Of a stretch of 64,000 nucleotides of DNA, positions 1 to 12,279 are shown in pieces. The DNA is from Cordilura impudica. Taxonomy: Eukaryota > Arthropoda > Insecta > Diptera > Scathophagidae. The first letter of the stretch is position 1. Each line of letters starts with the position of its first letter. Where the stretch lies: the NCBI GenBank assembly GCA_963682025.1, contig OY821518.1:126690800-126754799 (forward strand), written 5' to 3'. The position numbers and the translations under genes were made by a program. The notes below the pieces were generated by a model. The model was not told the origin of the DNA and made no database searches. It saw nothing but the letters and a program-made list of their open reading frames with translations.

Positions 1-379
1 AAAATTATCATATAGATCTCGGCCAAATTGAATTTGTGTGAGTTTAGTTATTACATCCAAAAATAATTAGGACAATTCTTAGTCATAGCCCCCATATAAA
101 GCTGATTCCCGATCTATCGAAAAACAAAAAAATTTAAACAGATTTTTCTCATATTTGGTTTGTATATGTCTTTGCAAAAAATAAGTGACTTTACCATATA
201 TAGTCAGGGTCGGTCCATTTTTCGACCTAGTCCCCATATAAATATAGCATCCGATATGAACTTTTTCATATCTGCAGGGAAAAAAATTAGTAACTTAAAT
301 TTGGTTTATACTTATTTTCTACATCCAATTAGTTAATATTGTATAGTCTGTGTAGACCGACTATAAATTTCTTAGTTGT
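1..379 (+). repeat. Family 1 DINE-1/Helentron-like fragment
   Basis: This is the 3' part of a family 1 element, cut by the left window edge. It contains the family landmarks 'agtcatagcccccatataaa' and a Tyr/Phe-coding-like AT-rich tail. It ends in a degenerate hairpin (tagtctgtgtagaccgacta) followed by cttagttgt, the family 3' end. No coding capacity is seen. Family assignment rests on matches to better preserved copies at 61609-62301 and 27146-27934. Confidence 0.75.
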
Positions 380-2430
380 TTTTTTTTTTACTAGTTTTAA
401 GGAATGTTTGGGGTCACTATATTGCATACGTTTGCACTTAATTGGCATAAAATAGAGACTTTGAGTGCCGAATTATGTTTGTAATTTGCATTGTACACTT
501 CTTTTCGAGATTAAGATTGGCAATTTCGTCCACTTTCTTCCCTTCTTTGTGCATTTTCCATACTATCAATCTCTTCCCAATTGTGGTATGTTACCTGATC
601 ACTTAAAGTTTAAAGAAAAAAAAATAACGGTAAATAATAAGCTGAACATAACGGAACATTTGTGAGTCGTAGTCAGCAGAGAAATTCGAGCTCTAAGATG
701 AACGCAAATAATTTATATTTTGATAAACTTTGAGTTAAAACATTTTAACATTTATGTGAAATCTAATTTTGTGCTATTTATATGTTCATGGCTGTATTTA
801 CTTATATTGATCGTTTTATTCCCGGAATGTACGAGAAAAAAATATAATACATATTTAAATATTTAAATGTGGCCTCTTAGTCATTTCCTTACTATTTTTT
901 AAATAAAAACCCAACTTTGTTTAACAGACAATTTTTAATTAAAAAAAAATTGTAAAAACCCCAATTTTAATTTCCAGGCTTTCTGTATAAATTAAATCAT
1001 TCCTCGAACTTTTGTAGCAATATCGATAGTTTCTATGTAAAAAAGAACCGAATATTTAAGCAAAAATTTGATCAATTTTAGACAAAATAATATCTCTTAT
1101 TTATATATTCAAATTTGCCTACAAGCTCTTATGGTAAAATTATAATAAAAAAAATTAAATATGTATTAGCATAAATTGTATAAATGATACTCTGTGAGAT
1201 TAGTATCTATGTTTAAAAATAGATTGAATTTTAAGTTAAGATACATATATAAAGTTTTTAACAAATATCATGGATTTTCTCATAATTTCGTATTCAATAT
1301 ATTGAATAATTAACGGACATTTTTAAGTGTCGTCATCATCTTCGTCAGTCTTGTCCCATCTAATATTTTTGGTGCAGATCTATTTAATACTTGCAAGCAA
1401 TCCGACCACCATTTTCTGTTAACTATGTATATTCAAAAAATCTTATTTATAATGCTCAAAACTTGAAACGTTCTAAAAAGCTGGAAAACTTTTTAAGGAG
1501 CAAAAATAAGCTGAAACCAGAATATTATAATGGTTCGTATAATAATTTGATTCCAGCGATAATCGCTCTAGATTTAAACCCAGAGGTTGTAAGACTGAAT
1601 TGTATTTTTAATGATTTCCTTCAATGTCACAGTGCAACAGCTCTTCGGGGGGGGGGGGGGGGGGGGGGTTTCACAGGCCAAATTGTAGGACCTTTTACAT
1701 TTATTTAGTTTTTCGGCTATAACTCAAGAACCATTGATGACTTCTCATTCCATAATTCATCAAAATTCTAGCTAAGGCTTACATAAATATTTATTTATTA
1801 TATCTATGTAAAATCTGAAGTGGGCTAATTTTATCGAATGAAATATTTAAAAAAAAAAAATTATTTTTTTCAATTTTTTTACCAATTTCGCCAATAACTT
1901 GTCAATAGTTAAGCAATTTTAAAAAATTTCCTATTACATCATATGTTTATTTCGTGTCTGTACTATATGCGATTGGAACCGAATGTCTTGTGCAGTAAAA
2001 CTATTTCAACGACTGAATTTTTGATCGTTTAAAAAATAACCAAATTTTAGGAACTCATTTAACAATCTAGGAATTTATTAACTGAACTCCTGTTCAAATT
2101 ATAAAGAAATTATATATTAATTTATTCTGGAAAAAACTCAAAAAATAGTGGAAATTAGAAGAAGTGTAAATAATCTTAAATAATAAGAAAAATTATTTTT
2201 AAAATAAATTGTATTATTTATAATGACATTATAAAGTACAAATGTACAAAATTTCAAACAATTGTGGCAAACTCTTAATCTTTCAATAAAATTTAATTTT
2301 ACATCGCTGCATAATCCATAATACTACGTGAGCTCTCCTCGTGAAGCACGGGAATTGTTTGTTGCCAATTGGCATTGAAACGCGACTTAAAAAAATCCCA
2401 AAGCAAGAAGAAGTGTCACACGTTACGTAC
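380..2430. other. AT-rich sequence without a recognisable gene
   Basis: About 2 kb of AT-rich DNA. Open frames at 465-665 and 1391-1708 are short, resemble nothing I know, and have no plausible context. A run of 22 G (1647-1668) stands out. Nothing else could be identified. Confidence 0.5.
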
Positions 2431-3432
2431 GTAAGGTACGTTTAACATAAATCACTTTTTTAAGAAGATATACTTTTTTAGAAAATATACTTTTTTAAGA
2501 AAACGTATTTATCATATTAAAGAAAATGTACTTTTTAAGAGAAGGTACTTTTTAAGAAAATATACTTTTAATAAAAAGTACATTTTAAGTACTTTTAGTT
2601 ACTTTTTTAAGTAAATGTACTTTTTCAGAAAAGGTACCTCTTAAGAAAAAGTACTTTTTCAAAAAATGTACTTCTAAAGAAAAGGTACTTTTTTAGAAAA
2701 TATACTTTTTAATAAAATATAATTTTTAAGAAAAGATACTTTTTAAGAAAATGTACTTTTTAAGTAAAGGTACCTTTTAAGAAAAGTTATTTTCTATGAA
2801 ATGGTATTTTTTAAGAAAAGGTACATTTTAAGAATATATACTTTTTAGTAAAAGGTACCTTTCATAAAAAGTACTTGTTAGGATTAGTTACTTTTTTCAG
2901 AAAGGTACTTTTCAAGAAATTCCACGTTTTAAGAAAATTTGCTTTTTTAAGAAAAGGTACTTTTTAAGAAAAGGTACTATTTTAAGTAAAGGTACTTATT
3001 ATCAAAGGTACTTTTTAAGAAAATATGAGTTTTACGAAAATGTACTTTTTAAGAAAATTAACTTTTTTAAAATAGTAAAGGTACCTTTCAAGAAAAGGTA
3101 CTTTTAAGAAAAGGTACTTTTTAAGAAAATGTACTTTTTAGGAAAATGTACTTTTTAAGATATTGTACTTTTTAAGAAAAGATAATTATTTAAGCAAAGG
3201 TACTTTTTAAGAAAATGTACTATTTTAAGTAAAGGTATTGATTATCAAAGGTACTTTTTAAGAAAAAATGCGTTTTACGAAAATGTACTTTTTAAGAAAA
3301 TTAACTTTTTTAAAAATAGTTAGTTTTGAAAGAACAGCCACTTTTTCAAGAAAATGTACTGTTTTAGAAAAGGCAATTTGTAATAATAATTTAAAAAAAA
3401 TGCGGTATTTTATGAAAGGTAAATTTTAAGAA
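2430..3432. repeat. Degenerate ~20-bp minisatellite array
   Basis: About 1 kb built from dozens of imperfect copies of a ~18-21 bp unit close to 'aagaaaaggtacttttt'. The array does not end at 3432: the same unit resumes at 6359-6441 and again at 11855-11935, because transposons have split it. Unit copies vary by substitutions and small indels, so the array is not freshly homogenised. Confidence 0.85.
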
Positions 3433-6358
3433 CACACGCAGAAAACGAATTGCGATAATGCTAATAACCGAGTTTCGGGTTCACGATGATTACAATTCTA
3501 TTGCCTTAACAGTAAATATTTTATTACTAGCTGATTGTGTGGCGCCTAGGCGCCAGTTTATTTTGACTTCAACAAACAACATTTTTTTTCCATTTCAGTA
3601 TTTTCCCATATTTTTTATATTTTTAAAAAATTAATTTTAATGTTTTTAAAATTTCTTAAAAAAAAAAAAAATCGAAAAACAATTGTAAAAAAAACAGAAC
3701 AAAAACTTCGATTTTCAAATGAAGTCTTGTAAAGGTTCTTTTATGTATATTTTCGCAAAAGTTTGCCAGTAGCCAACCTTTGCTTTATACTTTCTGCTTC
3801 AATACATAAGGAGTTTTTAATATAATATGGTTTTAAAAAAATATTTTATTTTGCTAGAAACTCGGTAATTTTATTCTTATTAAGACAAACTATAAATATG
3901 TAACTATTTAATAATTTAATTTATGTTTTATAACTTTTTAAAATGCATCAAAATAAATAAACTTATTCAACTAAAAACAGTTGTTAAATCTTTCGGACAA
4001 AACAAAAAAATACTACGGTTACAACGAACTTAGTCTATAACGCACTAATTTGGCCGGTCCCACCGAGTTCGTTATAACCGCACTCCATTTTATTGTAGAA
4101 AAAATTGAATACCATAGAAAAAAAAAACGTTTTAGAGCATGGTTCCTAAGGGGGGTTTTTAAAAGTTTAAAAAAGTCGTATTTTCATAATTCTTTTTTTA
4201 AAGATATGAATAATGTTGGATAATTTATTTCATATACACGTTATAGCATCATATTTGAAGAATCTTTGAAAAAAAATTTAATTAAATATTTTAATAAATA
4301 AGTCCGTGACAGCGAATCTCCCGAGGCGTTGTTGTTTTGCGGTAAACATCATAACACATTACCGGATCATATGAAATAAAAAAATCGAAATGCGTTTCAA
4401 AGGTGACATGTTTCCTGAGGTAGTGACGAAAAGTTTTTTCAATTTTTTTTTTTTTTCTTTTTTTGCAGCATTTTTGCTATACAATTTCGGGAATTTGTTG
4501 TTAAAAAATGGAAAAGAAAATGGAATTTAAAAAAAACCCTCGTGGTTACCTGGTGATTATTTATGTGTTGATATGTCTAAAATTGCAAAATAATCGGTCA
4601 AGTAGATTTTGAGTTATGATGTTCACGGACTTCGAACATTTATTTGCGAGAAAATCGGTTTAAAGTTTTTTAAAAACTGATTTATATACTATATACCGTA
4701 TGAGGCCGGTCGCTGGAAACGCTGTATTTTATTAAGTTTTGCTCTGATTTACTTTAAATTTTGACACAACACTCTCGTACATGTAAACTGAAAAAAGAGA
4801 ACTACATTTTTTGCAAAGTTATCTATAAATCCAAAAAATAAATAAAAAATAAGAGCTAATTAGTTTTACTTCAAAAAAAATTATTGCTCCAAATCGCCTT
4901 TAATTCTTACATGATAATTTCAATAAATTATTCAAATTAAAATCTTAAATATACCTATTTACGTAATTTATGTTTGTCAAAAGTTTTTGAAAGCAAATTA
5001 TGCAAAAATTAATATTATGTGCGAAAAAATAAATTATTTTCCCACCTCTCTTCTGAAATTACAATGTAATTTAATTATGCAAAGTTAGAATAATTTAAAT
5101 TTTAAACTTAATATTGCACTATTTTTTCAAGTGCTTTTCAATACAGAGCTTTAAACGAAATCATACGTTGGAAAACAACAAAATCCACATTGAAGATCTC
5201 TTTTTTTCTCAAATATTTATCAAAAAAAAACCTACTCTTTGGTACCAGAGAACAGGAGCGAAAGCACTTATAACAATACAAAACATTTTTGAGCTGAAAA
5301 ACAAAACCGACAAACGGAAAAGTTTAGTTTGATAAAAGAAGTATAAATGTTTAAAATTTCATTCATTACTTTTTTTTGCAAAATTTTTACATTGACCAAC
5401 AAAGGGAATTTAAAGAAGAATTTGAATGGATATTAGCTTTTTTTATGCGTTTTTTGCGTTCAACTTATTCCATATGTAACACGAAATCTGCCAGTTTTGA
5501 AAACTTATTGTAATTTCGACGATTTTTTAATTTGTTAAAATGATTTGTTAAATTTGTTAAAATGATGATTGAATATTTAAAATTTTCAGTAGTATAAAAA
5601 TTACGATTTCAAGGGTTAACAATTAATTGGTTGTTTATCGAAAATTGATAGTTTTTGTTCAGTGTAAATGTAAATTACAAAATATGTATAGATTTAATTC
5701 TGGGTCAAGTCGTTTCAAAACGGAAATACCTTGAATAGCATCTCCATTTAAGATTTAATTAATTACGGCGATACTTTAAACCAATATTATATGTTTCGGC
5801 TATAGATACATATCAATAAAATTATTTAGTTGATTGCTGTGTTAAATTTTTTCGTTGAAATTTCACCACTAATACATTTTTATATATAGAAATAACCAAT
5901 GCTGTAATAATATTCGTAATATGAATGATAAAAATAAATTTTATTGGTTCCTTTTTTGAAATTTTTCGAGTTTTGTAAGCGGTAAAATTTTCTTCACAAT
6001 TTCTGTTTTAAAAATGACGATTTTGGCGATTAAATTTCCAAAATTGTCGATTTTCAGAAGATTTTATTAGCAGCACTGGTCGGTAACAAAGAAGAGAGAA
6101 AATTGTGTGTGGGTTTGTATAAAATGAGAAAGATTAAATTTTGTTTGTGTATTTCGCATAGCTTTGTATGGAGTGCTATGTGTGTGTATTATTTCAGCGT
6201 TACAGAATCAGTCAGTCAGTCAGTGAGTCAGGGATCAGCGTAAATATATTTAAGATAATAGAAAATTTTCAGATGATATGAAATTTCTGTTGATACAGTC
6301 GAACATACAGTTGTTCCACTTAGGACCAATTCGGTTGACAAATATTTTTTCTGTGTGC
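3433..6358. mobile_element. Element X, ~2.9 kb, inserted in the minisatellite
   Basis: Both edges fall inside minisatellite units. The left edge reads CACACGCAGAAAACGAATT. The right edge, read inward on the other strand, is CACACAGAAAAAATATTTG and then a GTCAACCGAATT-type stretch. A 0.2-kb element at 55093-55297 has the same kind of ends (gCACAGAAAAC.../...TTTTTCTGTGTG) and the same internal words (ACAATTCTATTG, AATTCGGTTGG), so X looks like a long relative of that MITE. No protein domain was recognised inside. It holds a GC-rich 16-bp palindrome at 3540-3555 and an inverted repeat near 4018-4079. No clear target duplication was found. Superfamily unknown. Confidence 0.6.
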
Positions 6359-6441
6359 AGGTGCTTTTTTAAGAAAACTTACTTTTTTTGGAAAAGGTAA
6401 TTTTTGAAGAAAATGTAAATGCTTTTGTCAGAAAATTTACA
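6359..6441. repeat. Minisatellite, second segment
   Basis: Units such as 'gcttttttaagaaaac' and 'ggaaaaggtaatttttgaag' continue the array interrupted at 3432. The segment ends at the left end of the mariner-type element. Confidence 0.75.
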
Positions 6442-6506
6442 GGGACGCCATCTTTTATGTCTGTAGGGCAACATTTAATTACTCGTACTTTGACATGTTT
6501 CCGCCG

Positions 6507-9500
6507 CACAGTGGACCATATTTTGAGAAGGCGGCCAAAAATCTTTTTTTTTTTTGTTACCGATTTTAAAGTTATGTTATTCATTTGAAAGTAAATACTA
6601 GTAAACCTCGGGATCCAACTATATCACAGCAAACAGGGTCTTCGAAAATGGGATTTCTCAGTATTTTGCTAAAATTAAAAATTTCTTTGTAAATTTTTAT
6701 TTTTGAATGACTGTAACTTTTTCGATTTAAAAGGTTTTGAAGTAAAATAAATTTTGTATAATTTTGTGGCTTCCATACTATTAATGTTAGAAATGTCAAA
6801 TCACTGAGTCATTCCGAAATTAAAAAAAAAAACTTTTTAAAAAAGGTCCAAATTTTCCGAAAATCTCCTACTTAGTAGAACATAACTCCTGCCAGTCAAA
6901 AGCAGTTAGAAAAAATCTTGCACTCTTCTATAGTCCGAATCCTCCCCTATACACCTATACCCCATTATATACCCGCCAGTTTCCGCCCGTGTGCACCAGA
7001 ACAATTTTTCTGACCCAAGGTTAGATATTTTCTGCAAAATTTATTAATACAAAAGTTGTCCACTATGTGGTTAGGATATATTAAGTTTGAGGTGATGTTT
7101 GTAAAAACACTTTCTGAGTCGATTAAACGATGTCCGTCCGTCTGAGTGTTATGAATACAAAAGTTGGTCGTACCGGTGCACCGCGGTGTATTTTTTTGCG
7201 TGTCGGTAGAGTTGTCAGGAGTTGTTATATACTTATAAAAAAGGTTTGAGATATAATGCGCTTAATTGTTACAGGTACATTTACATAGGTATCTTTCAAA
7301 AACATTAATAGTCTGAATTAGAGTTCTACAGTTTAAGTACCTGACAAAATGGGAAACAATTGAAATAACAGGTATATGGTAAAATAAAACTACTGCGACA
7401 TAGCCCTTTAAGATATGAGCAGGTATGCTCCACCTTTTAAAAGGGGTAGGGTGTGAGTTTTTATGCTTCTAAAAGTGGTAATAAAAGATAAAAATTTTTA
7501 TTTTACATAATTGCAAGAAAGAGCATTTTTAATAATGTTTCCACAATTATTATTCATTACAATTTGTGCAATGGCTAAGTACTGTTACAGAGATCTGGCA
7601 GATATTTATTTTCAACGAAATGATGTAGACGATGTAATTTTGCACATAGTGAGCAACGACTTCTTTAAGAATTGTAACCTAGAAGACATTTAAATGCACA
7701 AAGGAAAAATTACTAATTTTGCATCGAATTTGAAAAGACGGTACATTGAATGCTCTCATAGCAAGGCAAAGATGTACAAACGTTACCAAGACTGGTTAAT
7801 AAAGGAACTTATTTTTGAGAGTGCATCTACAACTGCCAACGAAAGTGGAAAAAGGGTCGACCAGCAAAACCCATTGACGGATGTAGTGAAAGATCTCGAA
7901 GGCACAAGCTGGAGAATATCAATGAAGAAATTTCTCAAAAAATTATTAAGGATTCATTTTTGCACCAAATTCAACCAACCCAAAATAAAAAAAATAAAAT
8001 TGAAAAAATTGAAAAAATAGTAGAAGCGAGCCCAAGGCGCACAAAGAGGATTTTGAAAAGCATTCCTACACCAATTGAGGAGAAGAAATTTACGCCGGAA
8101 GAAGCGTTCGCCCTATTTTTGGATTTGAAATTGACCAAAAATCAATATAAGGAATTGCGGAAGCGAACCAATGAAAAGAATTGTGGGATTTTTCCAGAGT
8201 ATCGAGATTTAGTTTCTGCCAAAAAAAAGAATGCTTACCTTCACAATCTGCTATTAGTGTCACTTCAACATCAGCAGAAATAAAATTGCAAGATCTCCTT
8301 GAACATACTGCAGAACGATTGCTAAATACGCTTGATACTGATCATTTAAAAAAAATTGGTAATGGCAGCATTACTTTAATTTCTAAATGGGGATGTGATG
8401 GATCCTCTGATCAGAAACAATACAAGCAATTTAATGCCGAAAATTCATCAGATGCTAATTTATTTATGGTATCTTTCTTTCCATTGCGCTTAACAAAAAG
8501 GTATTGCGTCTTAGAGACGTCAACTAGTAGAGCAACAGGAACTTCAACCAGTAATATTTAAATTTGATGACCAAGACATTGAAGTACATTTTAAAATGTG
8601 TCTCACAATGATTGATGGAAAAGTTGCACAAGCTTTGACTGGAACAAAGTCAACGTCAAGTTGCATTATATGCCAAAAGACATCAAGTCAATTAAGCCAA
8701 CCCCCACCAAAAGACGATAGTTTTAAGGAAGCCTACGAATTTGGAATGTCCCCTCTTCATGCTAGAATACGTTTCATGGAGCATATTCTTAAATTGGGTT
8801 ATGATTTGGAATTTGGTCCGTTAGGCGAAACAGTGAGAAAAAACAAAGAAAATGAACAAAAAAAAGAAAGCAAAAAAAAAAACAAATTCAACAAAAATAT
8901 CTACAGCTAGGCCTCGTAATCGACCAACCACAACAAGGGGAAGGAAACACAAATGATGGAAATACTGCAAGCAGATTTTTTTCCGGTCCGGAAACTGCAG
9001 CATCTATCACAGGTGTAGATCATGAATTAATAAGACGATTCAAAATCATATTACAAGTTCTAGCATGCAGCAGAAAGATAAATGCAAAAAAATTTGGAGA
9101 GTACGCCAATAAAACAGCCACAGTTCACAGTTCATGCTACCAATAGGAGATCTATCTGAAGAAGCGCAAGAAAAAAGGAACGAAGACTACATATTCTTTC
9201 GCGAGCACAACACAAGGAAAATGTCCAGATGTTGTACTAATGAAGACCTTATCACTATTTTGTTGTGCACTTCAGATCCATATATGTCCAACATTCGTCA
9301 AAAATGGAAAACTACCTCTATTGAATTAGACGAAGAAGCTAAACAACTTCTAGAAGATGAAAATCAAGGCTATTTAGAAGAAATTTTTACTAAAATTGGT
9401 TGATTTAAAGTACTTTTTCATTACACTAACAATAAGTTACATTTTTTTTATATAGTTAAAAAATTTTCTTGATTTAAAAATTTATATATTTTGTAAATTT

Positions 9501-10086
9501 ACAATAAAAATTGTTATATATCATAAATTTACCATAAAAATTGATATAGAAATATTTAAAAAGACAATAAAAAAATTTTATCTAAAGCAAAATCATACGA
9601 GTTTTTCATTGAAACTTCTCTATCTTGAACCAATATAAGGTAACTTTTACGTTCGCTGCTTCATAAATTATATTTTAACTCGGGATCTTAAAAAAAAAAA
9701 AAAAAAAAAAAAACAACCTTTGGCACTTGTGCACATTAGGACTAAAAAATTTACGTGGGCCAAAGTTTGGCATTTTCTGAAAAAATTAACTTAAAAAATT
9801 GTTAAAAAGTATTAGTTGTAAAATTAACTGATAAAATAAGACGCTATATTAATAAAAACCTTTTTTTAACTTTTAACACTTCACTTTTGTATTTAAATTC
9901 AACTACAAATGAAAATGTATTTTAAACCCTCCGTAACTTTTTTTATTTTCGGTCGAAAATTACGTTTTGTAGCAAAACTTAAAGGCTAAAGTCTCACCTA
10001 CCAAACACAAAAAACCGCATATCAAAATTCCAATCCAGTCAAAAGTTATAGATTTTGACCGCCTTCTCGTCAAATGGTTCACTGTG
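6507..10086 (+). mobile_element. Transib (RAG1-like DDE) DNA transposon, ~3.6 kb
   Basis: Both ends begin with the heptamer CACAGTG (6507-6513; reverse complement at 10080-10086). This equals the V(D)J recombination-signal heptamer, and Transib termini are known to resemble it. Similarity continues inward: GAGAAGGCGGCCAAAA on the left against GAGAAGGCGGTCAAAA on the right. The element is flanked by an exact 5-bp GC-rich direct repeat CGCCG (6502-6506 and 10087-10091), as expected for Transib. It holds a degraded transposase (7511-9403), about 1 kb of 5' non-coding DNA and 0.7 kb of 3' non-coding DNA. It lies inside a mariner-type element. Confidence 0.88.
7511..9403 (+). pseudogene. Transib/RAG1-like transposase, frame-broken
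   Basis: Successive frames hold one protein interrupted by frameshifts and stops. The N-terminal part includes SNLKRRYIE and a Lys-rich stretch. A middle block contains EEAFALFLDLKLTKNQY. The catalytic core follows. The three RAG1/Transib acidic residues can be placed: D in WGCDGSSD (codon 8397-8399), D in CLTMIDGKV (8614-8616), and E in LSEEAQEKRN (9158-9163), followed by HNTRKMSRC. The last block lines up with the RAG1 segment around its catalytic Glu (my recall). A CIIC zinc-like pair follows the second D. All catalytic residues remain, but no continuous frame does, so this copy should be dead. A related copy lies at 22180-23390 on the minus strand. Confidence 0.75.
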
Positions 10087-10355
10087 CGCCGATTGACTTA
10101 AGAACAGAACTCTTCGAAATGTCATTCAATACCATTTTTACCATGTATCGATTTGCACTGAAACATGACGCCAAAATAGGCACGCTGTGCATTAATATAG
10201 TCGTTTAGTTGTGTTAATTCAACGTGCATATCGTCGAAAATTTCATGGCCTAGTAACACCGTCTGACAACACAATTTGTCGTTTATTATCAAAATTTTTA
10301 GAGCACGAGGTAGTGTCATGCCGCTCATCACTGCCCTAGACGTTCCAGTGAACTG

Positions 10356-11700
10356 GTTAAAGTGGTAATAGGAAGTGTTGCTGAGAACCCAAATGAGCCG
10401 TATCATCACCGAGCTCAGCATTTTGGAGTCAGTAGAACCAATTTGCGGCTTATTTTCAAAGATGATTTGCATTTGTTTCCGTATAAAGTGCAGTTGATTC
10501 AAAGAATTTTGCTGGCAAACCGGCCACGTCGCTTTCAATACAGCCAAACAGTCGCTCGAATGATTGACAATAAATCTGATTTTCGGAAGCAAATATTGAT
10601 GACCGACGATGCCCATTTCACACTCTTTGGTAGCGGTAACAAGAAAAACAAGTAAGAAAATTATAGTCCGTCTAGCCCGACTATACGATACCCTATAGCA
10701 TGGTTAAGAGAACTTATCTCTTCGGTCCAACTAATTGGATATAGAAAATAAGCACAAACCAAATTTGAGTGGCATTTTTATTAATTTTTTTCGCTGCAGA
10801 TATGAAAAAGTTCATATCGGATACTATATTTATATGGGGACTAGGTCGAAAAATGGACCGATCCTGACCATATTTGGTAAAGTTACTTACACTTTGAAAA
10901 AATATATACAATCCAAATTTGAGAAAAATCTGTGCAATATATTTGTTTTATGATAGATTTAAGTGAAGATCGGGAAGCAGCTCTATATGGGGCCTATGAC
11001 TAAGAATTTTCCTATAGGGGTAATTTTGAACTACTGATTAATGGATATAATAAACACATATAAACCCAATTTGACTGAGATATATATGATAATTTGGAAA
11101 TTTCAAATTTCATCACAATATATTCATATTTGCGACCTGTAGTTTGATTACAAGCTTTACATGGACACACAGACGGACGGACGGACGGACATGGCTATTT
11201 CGACTTAAAAAGTGATTCTGAGTCGATCGATTCGTCTAGGACGAATATTTTTGGTTGTTACAAACAGCAGCACAAAGTCATTATACCCAAACCACATAGT
11301 GGTATAGGGTATAAATATCGCATTTGGGGAACGGAAAATCCATACGAGATCCATTTCATGACAAAAAGGTGACGATCATTGAGCCATTCTTCTTCAGAGT
11401 AACCACAAACTGCCGCTGGGAAACGATATCGGTGGTTGTTGACTCATTATGTCTGCTCGAAAATACATGAAAAATATCTGAAGGTTATTAGTTGCAACAA
11501 GATGGTGAACCATGCCACACTGCAAATCAAACAAAAATTCCCTGAACGTTTGATGTAAAAAAAAGACGACATTGACTAGCCACCCAGATCTCCGTATCTG
11601 ACTCCTGCGGAATTCGCATTTGTGCCGAAATCATCGCTATACCACCCAAGATGCCCGAAAATGTTATGGATAATCCAGCAAAACTGTGGACATTTTGCCT
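10356..11700 (+). pseudogene. Mariner-type transposase, truncated and interrupted
   Basis: The open part (10362-10655) includes HFGVSRTNL (helix-turn-helix type), FPYKVQLIQ and the first catalytic motif TDDAHFTLFGS. It is then cut by a family 1 element at 10648-11313. Coding resumes with YRIWGTENP (from about 11314) and later LQQDGEPCHTANQT around the second catalytic Asp (about 11500). Stops and frameshifts follow. Removing the insertion restores the frame across the junction. The N-terminus is missing upstream of about 10356. It is closest to the rosa/mariner type seen at 12280-13370, but more decayed. Confidence 0.72.
10648..11313 (-). mobile_element. Family 1 DINE-1/Helentron-like element
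   Basis: On the plus strand it begins acaagtaag, then the hairpin tagtccgtctagcccgacta. It ends ccacatagtggtatagggtata, which is the family 5' end in reverse. The microsatellite core (gacggacggacggacgga) is at about 11172-11190. The 666-bp element separates AAGAAAA from AATATCGC of a mariner transposase with no target duplication. Non-coding. Confidence 0.85.
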
Positions 11701-11854
11701 TGGCCAATAGAGGCACCTATTTAATTGATGTTGTATTCAAAAAACTGTCAAAATAAATCAAAGGGATCAAGTTAAATACAAATAACAAAAAAATGAAAAT
11801 CGGCATTTTTTTAAGTTATTCAATGCATAAAAGACATAAAAGATGGTTCACCCT

Positions 11855-11935
11855 CCACTCTTTTAGAAAAGGTAATTTTTTAAGAAAATTTATTTTTTAA
11901 AAAAAGGTAAATTTTGTAACACCAGCTAATTTATA
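11855..11935. repeat. Minisatellite, third segment
   Basis: Units 'ttttagaaaaggtaatttt' and 'ttaagaaaattta' continue the array beyond the mariner-type element. The array then fades into AT-rich DNA up to 12165, where nothing else is recognised. Confidence 0.7.
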
Positions 11936-12279
11936 GGAAAAATATATATATTTTTTTTTTTTGTAAAATTAAATATTAATCATGAAAAGTTACACAGTGA
12001 CTCAGTGATCGTAAGTAATCTACGAGTATTACAATAAACTCACTGAATTTTTAACCTTTTTTAGAGCATTTTAGGCTATTTAAATACCAACCTGCTAAAG
12101 TAATAATGACAATGAAGATTATCCCAAAGTTTTTTGTAAATGAGCATGACAGACAAGCATCGTAATAAAGGGTCCGCCATCTAACGTTTTTTTTCAACTA
12201 GTGCTTATTTCGTGAATGGTAACACTTAGCTCATGTCTGATTTGACAGATAATTAATTTTATCCTTCCGCTGAACGAAT

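Larger units (their letters stand above)
6442..11854 (+). mobile_element. Mariner-type element, split by Transib and family 1
   Basis: The left end contains GCCATCTTTTATGTCT (about 6447-6462). The right end, read inward on the minus strand, contains ACCATCTTTTATGTCT (about 11832-11848), giving terminal inverted repeats. Minisatellite units lie directly outside both ends. Inside are a Transib (6507-10086) and a family 1 element (10648-11313). Without them the element is about 1.2 kb, the usual length for a mariner. It carries the broken transposase described separately. Confidence 0.7.

Noticed and set aside
1391..1708. 105-codon frame containing poly-Gly
   Set aside because: It spans the G22 run, has no recognisable domain and is probably chance.
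3540..3555. Perfect 16-bp palindrome TGGCGCCTAGGCGCCA as an operator
   Set aside because: It is isolated inside a transposon with no gene nearby. Striking composition only, with no support for a regulatory role.
10122..10616. 164-codon minus-strand frame
   Set aside because: About half overlaps the mariner coding strand and is an antisense shadow. The rest matches no family I know and has no supporting context.
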